From Rhodanobacter sp. A1T4 (lineage in GTDB: Bacteria; Pseudomonadota; Gammaproteobacteria; Xanthomonadales; Rhodanobacteraceae): a stretch of DNA of 64,000 nt. A model generated the notes under the pieces. That model saw only the letters and a program-made list of their open reading frames with translations, did no database searches and was not told the origin of the DNA. Each line of letters opens with the position of its first letter. Position 1 is the first letter of the stretch. Positions 43,366 through 51,190 of the stretch are shown here, piece by piece. The stretch is taken from assembly GCF_014207185.1 (NCBI RefSeq), contig NZ_JACHCP010000002.1:1-64000 (forward strand), written 5' to 3'. Made by a program: the position numbers and the translations under genes.

Positions 43366-44238
43366 ATGACCACAGCTAAGATTTACATCCATGCGTTCAA
43401 GGTATCGAAAACAGCGAATAGTGTACCTCTCGAAACACTGATCAATACGATTAGCAACCACCGAATCTCAGACAGAATTCGGACAGTTATTACCTCCAGC
43501 GTACGGATTGATCGGGTTAAAACTGATCCGATAAATGCCTCGGGCGAAAAGCTAACTTACATTGATTTCGTCAAGCTTCGAGATACACATGGGCCTGGCA
43601 AGGCATCCAAGGACGTTGCTGTAAATGACATTGCGTTAGCCCCAGATGAATATTTCGGGGAGGAAACTGCTGCCCTATATATCCCACAGAAGAAATGGCT
43701 CATCACGCAATACAATCATTATGGAGTGCGCCCCTCTGCTATGGCGGGGTACTTTTCCTCATATGCTGCAAATCAAGCCAATTCTTATGAGTTAACTATC
43801 AAACTTGATCCCGATGCACAGCGTAGATTTTTGGCCGCTAATGAAGTACGGCGCTTTGAAATGGCGTTAGATCTAACCAAAATGCGAGCTAAAGATCGTC
43901 AGCAAGGTATAGGCCTAGGCACCATCGCGGCGATAGGCGCGGATCTGGACGGAGCGAAACTAAAGATCACTATTTCGGTAGGCACCGAGCGTAAACGACG
44001 CCTGACTGGGCGCGTCAAAGATGCGTTGACCCAAATGATTCAGCACACCGATATGGTGACCAGCGCGCAAATCGCAGGCCGTGAGACGCCAGACGGGCAC
44101 ATTGAGGTGGTTGATCTTCTCGATGAAAAGTTAGTAACTGAATCGCATATTACGATTGGCCCAGGAAGGCGTCTGGATCAGAACGAGCGTTTCCGCGCAC
44201 TAGCGTGGGCTTGGAGTAACTGGAGAAATGTCCTGTAA
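43366..44238 (+). CDS. DUF6731-like protein, possible phage-defence component
   Basis: 290 residues. The core GEETAALYIPQKKWLITQYN, HYGVRPSAMAGYFSSY is the signature I associate with DUF6731 proteins. The C-terminal half (RGIGLGTIAAI-like region, then RLTGRVKDALTQMIQ) is soluble. The codon use is more A+T-rich than the hut and TonB genes. Its stop overlaps the ATG of a four-TM gene (TAATG), which couples the two. A sensor-plus-membrane-effector role is plausible from the layout. The family name is moderately certain. Confidence 0.65.
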   Translation: MTTAKIYIHAFKVSKTANSVPLETLINTISNHRISDRIRTVITSSVRIDRVKTDPINASGEKLTYIDFVKLRDTHGPGKASKDVAVNDIALAPDEYFGEETAALYIPQKKWLITQYNHYGVRPSAMAGYFSSYAANQANSYELTIKLDPDAQRRFLAANEVRRFEMALDLTKMRAKDRQQGIGLGTIAAIGADLDGAKLKITISVGTERKRRLTGRVKDALTQMIQHTDMVTSAQIAGRETPDGHIEVVDLLDEKLVTESHITIGPGRRLDQNERFRALAWAWSNWRNVL

Positions 44239-44666
44239 TGACTGAGCTGCAGCGAGAGCGATTTTATCCTTGGATGTGCGGCATCGTCTGCACAGGGGGG
44301 TTGTTAATCGCACATTATGCTCTGGACATGAAAATGCCCAGCGGAGATGGTTATAAATCCGCCTTGCTTACCTTAGGCGGAATTTTTTCTGGTTTTATGG
44401 CAACGTTAAATGCCCTTCTCTTCTCTATGAGTAATGAATCATTCACCAGATTGCGTGAATCTGAATATCTCAAGGATTTGCTTGTTTATTTGAATGAAGC
44501 ATTATGGTCAAGCCTCGTTCTTTGTTTTTTTACTTGGATAGCTTTTTGGGTACCAGAAAAATACTGGCAGCTTGAGGCGCTTCTTGGCGGCCTGACCGTT
44601 TTTTCTATAGTGGCAATTTTTCGTGTTAGTAGAGTTGCTACCTCTTTACTCGCCACACGCAACTAA
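44238..44666 (+). CDS. Four-TM small membrane protein coupled to DUF6731-like gene
   Basis: 142 residues with four membrane segments: MCGIVCTGGLLIAHYALD, ALLTLGGIFSGFMATLNALL, SSLVLCFFTWIAFWVP and LLGGLTVFSIVAIFRVSRV. The linker between TM2 and TM3 is amphipathic (MSNESFTRLRESEYLKDLLV). Its ATG overlaps the stop of the upstream gene by one base. I know no family name. Small membrane partners of this kind are frequent effectors in abortive-infection systems. Confidence 0.68.
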   Translation: MTELQRERFYPWMCGIVCTGGLLIAHYALDMKMPSGDGYKSALLTLGGIFSGFMATLNALLFSMSNESFTRLRESEYLKDLLVYLNEALWSSLVLCFFTWIAFWVPEKYWQLEALLGGLTVFSIVAIFRVSRVATSLLATRN

Positions 44667-44724
44667 ACCCGGCACTTTAGTAATTAATGGACGCGATCGA
44701 CAAAAAATCTGTACGGAGCCAAGA

Positions 44725-45459
44725 ATGGATCAAGAATGTCTTCGTACGATTCGAGAACGCGCTTCGCAGTCAAGAGCGCAAAATGACCAAGTGAGAGTAC
44801 TGCTACCGCAGGGGCCAGCGCCCTCACTTAGGGCCAACTTCGCCCGTTGCGCTGTCGATCTCGCACACGAGCATCACTCTGGTCTTATCAGATTGGTTGA
44901 GGCAGAAGAGTTCGGAACTGCTGGCGCTCTCTTACGTCCCTTACTTGAGGCTTCGACTGCCGCTTTTTGGCTGATGTATGTGGCAAGCTGCGAAAGCATA
45001 CAAGCATTGCCAACGACTCCGGTTGAGAACAGTGCGGCTGACTTACCGCTGTTACGAGATATGGCAAAAGACCTGACGCTAATATTTCCACCGATACAAG
45101 TAATTGTTGACGGATTTCAGAAGGGCGGGCGATCAAAGTGGCTTCACAAGTACACCCACGGAGGCACGCCTCAGCTGGCTCGACGTGGCCCTGGATGGAG
45201 TCGCGACGAGGTGATGCTCACACTCATTCGCGCGGACTTATTCGCAATTCTAGGTGCGTGCCTAGAGACAGTCATTGAGCCAAATCGCGCTTTAAGCATC
45301 TATGGCTTTAGTCGTAGGGATGAACTAAGCAGCGAGGTCGCCGAACGCTTCAATGTCACTCAGATTCCACAACAGCCACACGAACTACCACCGGCGCTGA
45401 AAGATGGGTGCGGACATCCTTTTGATAACCCGTGCGCAAAAGCCGTCGACACTACCTAG
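44725..45459 (+). CDS. DUF6988-like protein
   Basis: 244 residues: LLPQGPAPSLRANFARCAVD, LAHEHHSGLIRLVEAEEFGT and AGALLRPLLEASTAAFWLMY. This helical block resembles DUF6988/DUF5677-type proteins, found near defence genes; no function is known. GGAG lies 6 nt before the ATG at 44725. It follows the four-TM gene by 58 bp and is convergent with the NACHT gene. Confidence 0.65.
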   Translation: MDQECLRTIRERASQSRAQNDQVRVLLPQGPAPSLRANFARCAVDLAHEHHSGLIRLVEAEEFGTAGALLRPLLEASTAAFWLMYVASCESIQALPTTPVENSAADLPLLRDMAKDLTLIFPPIQVIVDGFQKGGRSKWLHKYTHGGTPQLARRGPGWSRDEVMLTLIRADLFAILGACLETVIEPNRALSIYGFSRRDELSSEVAERFNVTQIPQQPHELPPALKDGCGHPFDNPCAKAVDTT

Positions 45460-45564
45460 GACATGCTTGAGCCACCAATGCAACGCGTTCGCCCACGACG
45501 ACGTGCTCATACACTCGCATCACAGAAGTGAAACATCGGCGGCATTTTCCTGATACCACAAAAA

Positions 45565-48396
45565 CTAAAACGCGCCATCGCTTGAAGGTAGTCCCTCAAA
45601 GAGATGCTTAAGGTCATCCTCGAGCCACGAACAAACCTCGTTTGTGACAGACGTTGCTCCGCTGAAATAACCATTAGGCATCGTGCCATCGTAAGGAAAA
45701 TGCATCGTCCATCCCCCAAAAGAAGGAATACGTGTAGATGGGCGTCCTAGCTTGACGAGTGCTTCTTGCACTTCTTTCCAATCGGGCATCGCACTCGGGC
45801 CAGCACTCGAAAAAGAGACATCCGCTCCCGCGTCTTGCCAAGACTCTACCGGAAACCAATGGAAATAGATGGTCGAAAGCCCTTCGCGACGATCACGCCT
45901 ATGTACGGTCAACTTCCAACGAATCGGCAATAGTGGAAAATATATCATCTCCGCTTTCATGCCACGAAAAGACGCCTCAACAATTTCGGCATAAACCTTT
46001 TGCACCCGTCGATGCTCTTCATCCAGTACGCGACGGTAGATTTCTTCATCCACTACTAAGGCGTCGTCGTCCCATCCCAAATTGGACCACCAAGGTTCGA
46101 GCTTAGTTACGCCAGCCACCCGCAATGTGGCGATGTCATCCAGAAGCGATTGGATGGAAAATCTCTCTTTGCAAAAGTACGAGCCGTCATCGATCCAAAT
46201 GCTCTCTGACGGCTTCAATAGTGAGTACAACTTATCTAAATCATCCGTTATTTCTGCGGCTACGCCATGATTCTCGACAAGGTAGCGCACACGCCCAATA
46301 AGCCGCTCGGCAGCCCATGTTGGTCCCCCTTTGATGTCGAGGTGATTGATTGCATCCTGCAATGTATTCTGCAGCAAAGTCATGCCAAGCAAGCGCGCGC
46401 TGTCGATACGGTAGCGAGATAGATCGAGATTAACTCCACGGATGATGCCAGGAAATGTCGGTGCACCAGCTATCACACGGGGCTCCCCGGGCTCCCGCGC
46501 ATGCAGCTTATATTGAATGAAACCAGGCTGAGCACTGGCATACCCTGTCGCTGCAAGAGTGGAATCTATAACGCCGGTCAGCATATTCGTTACCGAAGCG
46601 CGCATCTCGGGGAAAAATCCGGCGAGGGGAACTTCGATGCCGTCGATGAGATCGTGCAGATATTCTTGGGAAAGTCTTTCCAAGTCCATCTGAGAAAGCT
46701 CATCGGAGACGTCAAAGCGATAACGCAGGGCATCAAGATATATGCCGATGCGGGCTGACGTTAGGCGCTTCCAAAGCGCGGACTGCAAGTTACGGCTAGG
46801 AAGCTGTGCCATCAGCAAGACTGGGAAGAAGGAATCTGGGGGAACTGTAAGCGTCGTGATTGCGTGCGATAGCTCAGCCTCGTTTGCAGTGGCCAAAGCC
46901 TTAGCTCGCAAATAGTCGGCCAGGCCTTCATGCTGTAGCTCGAGGACTTCCCCAGTCATCCTGACGGCGTTGCATTGGATAAGTTCGTTGAGCACCGCTG
47001 CCGGAATGCCTCGATCACTCAATCGAGCAATGGCTTTGGCTCCACTAATCGGAGCCGTAGTAGTGGCCTCCGCCAATGCGACAAGAGCTTGTTCCCGCTG
47101 CAGCTTTGATACGGGATCGCTCGGCTCGGTTTCGAGGACGGTGTCGATCCATGATTGAAATAGGAACTCGATCTTTCGCGGAAAATCACGCTCACGCTTC
47201 CAATACTCCAGAGTCAGGCGTAATAGCAGCGGATTGACGCAGAGGGACCGCAACGTTGAAGACATCATGCCGATGATTGAGAAATTATGGGCATCTCCGT
47301 CACTCAGAATGACCCTTTCAAGTTCAAGAGCTTGCTCATCCGACAGTTTTTCAAGCTCAAGCAATGGCAGCGACACATTCGGCTTGAGCGCTGCTCGAGA
47401 AAAAATGAAAAGCTGTATCCGGGGGTAGTCGCGGAGAAGATTTGTAAACTCGACGGTAACCTTCTTTTGGAACTGTGCCGTGATTCGGTCAAAGCTATCG
47501 CAAAAGATGGTCACTCCAGTGTCGCTTAGCATCGTAGCGAATGATGTAGCGGTTACACCAGAATGATGCGCCGACAAACGCTTTCGCACGAACGCTACCA
47601 GCGAGTCGCCCGACTGCTCGAGGTCAGGAAGGGGGACATCAAATGGAAGTGATTTATGATGTCCACACCAACGCTCTTCTATTGCCTGCTTGAAAACATC
47701 CTTGCATAGCGTCGTCTTACCGTAGCCGGATGCCGCGATCACAATTGCGCCGGAAGAAAAGTCGCTTAGCAGGCGACTCGTCTCTAGTGAGTTGGCCTGA
47801 AGGGTAGTTTCTGCGCGTCGCAGAGTCCGCACGATGGATGGCTCGGCGCGCAACATTCGTCTCAGTTCGGCCTTTTCATAACCGCCGAAATCAGCCGCAG
47901 CCTCGACGATCGTTTTGAACGAAAGCGACTTGCAGTAGTTGTAGACGGCGACTTTGTTTAAAAATCGCTCGACGTTACCTTGTTGGGACGCCAAGGATGT
48001 GACCGGTATATTTAGGACGCACTGGCTTTCCGACGTGATCTGCATCTGCCAAAGTTCCAGTGTCTTGCCATCTGTGAGCAACAGAAGCGGCGCCCGCAAG
48101 TTTTGAGCGTAAGACTCACCCTGCTTTTTGGCGTCCTCCATAGACTCACCAGGCTTCTTTGCCTCGATGACGAGCAGCGAATTGTCCCGCGTGCGCAGCA
48201 ATCCCCAGAAGCACACAAAGTCTGCTTCGGGCCTTCTACCGACTCTTCCTTCGTGAAAGACAACCGGGTGCTTTGGCGCGATATCGTCGCTCTCATAACC
48301 AAGCGCTTGCAATAGCGGCTGCACTAGCCGGAGCTCAACATCCGCTTCACTATGGAACTCGTTTAGTAAAGGTACCTTTGACCAAAAATCAGTCAT
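45565..48396 (-). CDS. PD-(D/E)xK nuclease-NACHT NTPase, candidate antiphage protein
   Basis: 943 residues. Residues 10-125 are an HsdR_N-type nuclease: E21 region, D59 in RPEADF, E78-x-K80 in LLVIEAKKP and Q98 in ESYAQ. The NACHT NTPase follows, with Walker A at 222-229 (ASGYGKTT) and Walker B with D300 and D303 (IFCDSFDR). The C-terminal 450 residues are helical, without clear repeats; they may sense a phage product. Bacterial NACHT proteins act in immunity, and nuclease effectors are known among them. It is the second gene of an operon with an HNH gene. Confidence 0.83.
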   Translation of the reverse strand: MTDFWSKVPLLNEFHSEADVELRLVQPLLQALGYESDDIAPKHPVVFHEGRVGRRPEADFVCFWGLLRTRDNSLLVIEAKKPGESMEDAKKQGESYAQNLRAPLLLLTDGKTLELWQMQITSESQCVLNIPVTSLASQQGNVERFLNKVAVYNYCKSLSFKTIVEAAADFGGYEKAELRRMLRAEPSIVRTLRRAETTLQANSLETSRLLSDFSSGAIVIAASGYGKTTLCKDVFKQAIEERWCGHHKSLPFDVPLPDLEQSGDSLVAFVRKRLSAHHSGVTATSFATMLSDTGVTIFCDSFDRITAQFQKKVTVEFTNLLRDYPRIQLFIFSRAALKPNVSLPLLELEKLSDEQALELERVILSDGDAHNFSIIGMMSSTLRSLCVNPLLLRLTLEYWKRERDFPRKIEFLFQSWIDTVLETEPSDPVSKLQREQALVALAEATTTAPISGAKAIARLSDRGIPAAVLNELIQCNAVRMTGEVLELQHEGLADYLRAKALATANEAELSHAITTLTVPPDSFFPVLLMAQLPSRNLQSALWKRLTSARIGIYLDALRYRFDVSDELSQMDLERLSQEYLHDLIDGIEVPLAGFFPEMRASVTNMLTGVIDSTLAATGYASAQPGFIQYKLHAREPGEPRVIAGAPTFPGIIRGVNLDLSRYRIDSARLLGMTLLQNTLQDAINHLDIKGGPTWAAERLIGRVRYLVENHGVAAEITDDLDKLYSLLKPSESIWIDDGSYFCKERFSIQSLLDDIATLRVAGVTKLEPWWSNLGWDDDALVVDEEIYRRVLDEEHRRVQKVYAEIVEASFRGMKAEMIYFPLLPIRWKLTVHRRDRREGLSTIYFHWFPVESWQDAGADVSFSSAGPSAMPDWKEVQEALVKLGRPSTRIPSFGGWTMHFPYDGTMPNGYFSGATSVTNEVCSWLEDDLKHLFEGLPSSDGAF

Positions 48397-49109
48397 GCGC
48401 GTAGCTGCACTGTAACGAACATTCGGAACTGCCCCCAGACCTCGATTCTAAAGGCTCCGACACAAGGATCTGATTCGGGCGCAATACGGGTTACAACTAT
48501 ACCGGGCTCAAGAGCATGAATAGAACCGTGATCTCGAAAGGAACTATCTAGTTCACGATCGCCTTCGGGCGTCAAAGCGGCGAATACGATTTGGTATCGG
48601 TCATCGATCAAATGGCCATCTTGTATAAAGACGATTCCCCGCACGATTTTTTCAGCGAACTTTGCAAAGCTTTCAGCCTTCACGGAAATCGCCGATTGCT
48701 GATCAACAGGTCGCCCCCATCTTTCTCCGAGTTGTGGATAGATACCCTCGGAGCTAATTTGGTCGCCACTCGAAATATTACGGAGGATACTTTCTCTCTT
48801 CTTGTAGCGTCGAAGCTTGTCTTTGTAATTTCTGCCAGCGTCCGCATCGACAGCGCGAAGTGCTCTTTGAACAATCTCCTTAGTTGCGGGCGCCTCTGGG
48901 TCGACACACATAGCCAAGCGAAGCAGCAAATTCTCTTCCATCCTGCCGTATGCATGATTGCACTCATGGCACGCGGGCATCTTCCACATCTCAATGCCTG
49001 GGGAGGTGCGATGTGGATACCAGGAAACGGGGAAAACATGATCCCAGGTAAGCTTATCTACGTACCTCAAGCAATGGACGCAGATGCCTTCGCCGATTGG
49101 TTTGGTCAT
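48393..49109 (-). CDS. HNH endonuclease, partner of the NACHT gene
   Basis: 238 residues. The HNH motif is complete: C10-x2-C13, D23-H24 in TWDHVFPVSW, and C47-x2-C50-N51-H52 in ACHECNHAYG. A helical segment and a C-terminal domain of about 90 residues follow (RGIVFIQDGHLIDDRYQIVF, SIHALEPGIVVTRIAPESD), which is not part of the nuclease fold. The stop overlaps the NACHT start by four bases. The close coupling suggests a joint nuclease system. The start has no strong ribosome site. Confidence 0.82.
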   Translation of the reverse strand: MTKPIGEGICVHCLRYVDKLTWDHVFPVSWYPHRTSPGIEMWKMPACHECNHAYGRMEENLLLRLAMCVDPEAPATKEIVQRALRAVDADAGRNYKDKLRRYKKRESILRNISSGDQISSEGIYPQLGERWGRPVDQQSAISVKAESFAKFAEKIVRGIVFIQDGHLIDDRYQIVFAALTPEGDRELDSSFRDHGSIHALEPGIVVTRIAPESDPCVGAFRIEVWGQFRMFVTVQLRA

Positions 49110-49187
49110 CGACAGCTACCAAGATTTAGGTTGAATTGCTAAGAATCTATGCGATTAGGTCATGCGCATAAAAATCGCTTATGAAAC

Positions 49188-50858
49188 TCACACCATCGGC
49201 AACTTCAACCCCTGCTCCTTCGCACACGCAATCGCCTCGTCATACCCCGCATCCGCATGCCGCATCACGCCGGTGCCCGGATCGTTCCACAGCACGCGCG
49301 CAATGCGCTTGTCCGCTTCCGGCGTGCCGTCGCAGACGATCACCACGCCGGAGTGTTGCGAGTAACCCATGCCTACGCCACCACCATGATGCAGCGACAC
49401 CCAGGTCGCACCACCAGCGGTGTTGAGCATGGCATTGAGCAGCGGCCAGTCGCTGACGGCGTCGCTGCCGTCCTTCATTGCTTCGGTTTCGCGATTGGGT
49501 GAGGCGACGCTGCCGCTGTCCAGATGATCGCGGCCGATGACAACCGGCGCTTTCAGCTCGCCGTTGCGCACCATCTCGTTGAAGGCGAGACCGAGTTTGT
49601 GGCGTTGGCCAAGGCCGACCCAGCAGATGCGTGCTGGCAGGCCCTGGAAGCTGATGCGCTCCTTGGCCATGTCGAGCCAGTTGTGCAGGTGCTTGTCGTC
49701 GGGGATGAGTTCCTTGACCTTGGCGTCGGTCTTGTAGATGTCTTCCGGGTCGCCGGACAACGCGACCCAGCGGAACGGGCCGATGCCGCGGCAAAACAGC
49801 GGGCGCACGTAGGCCGGCACGAAACCGGGGAACGCGAACGCGTTGGCGAGGCCTTCATCCTTGGCCATCTGGCGGATGTTGTTGCCGTAGTCGAAGGTGG
49901 GGATGCCTTGCGCGTGGAAGGCGAGCATGGCCTCGACGTGGGTGCGCATGGAGTGCTTGGCGGCATCGCGCGTGCCGTCGGGGTCACTCTTGCGGCGCTC
50001 GAACCACTGCTCCACCGTCCAGCCCTGCGGCAGGTAACCGTTGACCGGATCGTGCGCGCTGGTCTGGTCGGTGACGGCATCGGGGCGCACGCCGCGCTTG
50101 ACCAGTTCCGGCAGGATGTCGGCAGCGTTGCCAAGCAACGCGATCGATTTCGCCTCACCCGCCTTTGTATATTTTTCGATGCGCGCCAGCGCGTCATCCA
50201 GATCGGTGGCCTGCTCGTCGACGTAGCGCGTCTTCAGACGCATATCGATACGGCTCTGCTGGCATTCGATATTGAGCGAGCACGCACCGGCCAACGACGC
50301 GGCCAGCGGCTGCGCGCCGCCCATGCCGCCGAGACCGGCGGTGAGTATCCACTTGCCTTTCAGGCTGCCGTTGTAATGCTGGCGGCCCATCTCGACGAAG
50401 GTTTCGTAGGTGCCCTGCACGATGCCCTGCGAGCCGATATATATCCACGAGCCGGCGGTCATCTGACCGTACATCATCAAGCCCTTCTTATCGAGCTCGT
50501 TGAAGTGCTCCCAGGTCGCCCACGCTGGCACCAGATTGGAATTGGCGATGAGCACACGCGGCGCGTTTTCGTGCGTGGGAAACACGCCGACCGGCTTGCC
50601 GGACTGCACCAGCAAGGTCTCGTCGTCGTTCAACTCGCGCAGCGCTCGCAGGATCGCATCGAAGCATTCCCAGTTGCGCGCCGCGCGACCGATACCGCCG
50701 TACACCACCAGCTCCGCCGGGTTCTCCGCCACCTCCGGATCGAGGTTGTTCTGCAACATGCGAAACGGCGCCTCGCTCAGCCAGCTCTTGCAGCTGAGTT
50801 CGGTGCCGCGCGGTGCGCGGATGACGCGGGTGGTGTCGATGCGGGTCGGTGCGGTCAT
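49188..50858 (-). CDS. hutU: Urocanate hydratase
   Basis: 556 residues from the ATG at 50858 (an earlier ATG at 50873 is also possible). It hydrates urocanate to 4-imidazolone-5-propanoate in histidine breakdown. Family blocks are continuous: [57 protein letters not shown] for NAD binding, then [20 protein letters not shown]. Length matches the family. No other hut gene lies within the window; hutH, hutI and hutG would have to be elsewhere. Confidence 0.96.
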   Translation of the reverse strand: MTAPTRIDTTRVIRAPRGTELSCKSWLSEAPFRMLQNNLDPEVAENPAELVVYGGIGRAARNWECFDAILRALRELNDDETLLVQSGKPVGVFPTHENAPRVLIANSNLVPAWATWEHFNELDKKGLMMYGQMTAGSWIYIGSQGIVQGTYETFVEMGRQHYNGSLKGKWILTAGLGGMGGAQPLAASLAGACSLNIECQQSRIDMRLKTRYVDEQATDLDDALARIEKYTKAGEAKSIALLGNAADILPELVKRGVRPDAVTDQTSAHDPVNGYLPQGWTVEQWFERRKSDPDGTRDAAKHSMRTHVEAMLAFHAQGIPTFDYGNNIRQMAKDEGLANAFAFPGFVPAYVRPLFCRGIGPFRWVALSGDPEDIYKTDAKVKELIPDDKHLHNWLDMAKERISFQGLPARICWVGLGQRHKLGLAFNEMVRNGELKAPVVIGRDHLDSGSVASPNRETEAMKDGSDAVSDWPLLNAMLNTAGGATWVSLHHGGGVGMGYSQHSGVVIVCDGTPEADKRIARVLWNDPGTGVMRHADAGYDEAIACAKEQGLKLPMV

Positions 50859-50873
50859 GGGCAACGGGCTCAA

Positions 50874-51190
50874 GTGGATGACTCCCTGAAGTATAGGTCA
50901 GCCGCCAATGCGTGGTTGCGGGTCGATCGGCGTCAGGGGCAAGGCAGACCACCCCCGCCCAACACCGCGCACGACCCTATGGGAGTCGCCTGATCCTGCT
51001 TGCTGCCTGGTCGTCGCCAACGCCCCAGCAACCCATTGTCCGGCACGATGCCAGCGCTACACCTCATAAAAAAAGAGGCCGCGACTGAGGGATCGCGGCC
51101 TATCGGAGGGTATCGTTGTGCCTTGGGGGTAAGCTCGGGCAAAGCTCAGGCACTTGTTATTGGTATGCGAAATATTGACCGGGGCAGTGA
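50874..51190. other. Intergenic region holding a terminator
   Basis: About 315 bp without a gene. It holds the strong terminator at 51067-51101 and the promoter region of hutU. Confidence 0.5.
51067..51101 (-). terminator. Intrinsic terminator after TonB receptor gene
   Basis: AGGCCGCGA (51076-51084) and TCGCGGCCT (51093-51101) form a perfect stem. On the minus strand the hairpin is followed by CTTTTTTT, ending transcription about 90 bp after the receptor's stop. Confidence 0.88.

Noticed and set aside
43366..44666. Kiwa system (KwaA/KwaB)
   Set aside because: A four-TM plus soluble pair resembles it in outline, but the gene order is reversed and the soluble protein looks DUF6731-like, not DUF4868-like.
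45565..48396. Type I restriction R subunit
   Set aside because: Only the N-terminal nuclease resembles HsdR; the motor is a NACHT NTPase and there are no hsdM/hsdS genes.
49524..50993. 489-codon open frame on the plus strand
   Set aside because: It is the antisense of urocanate hydratase in high-GC DNA and has no family content.
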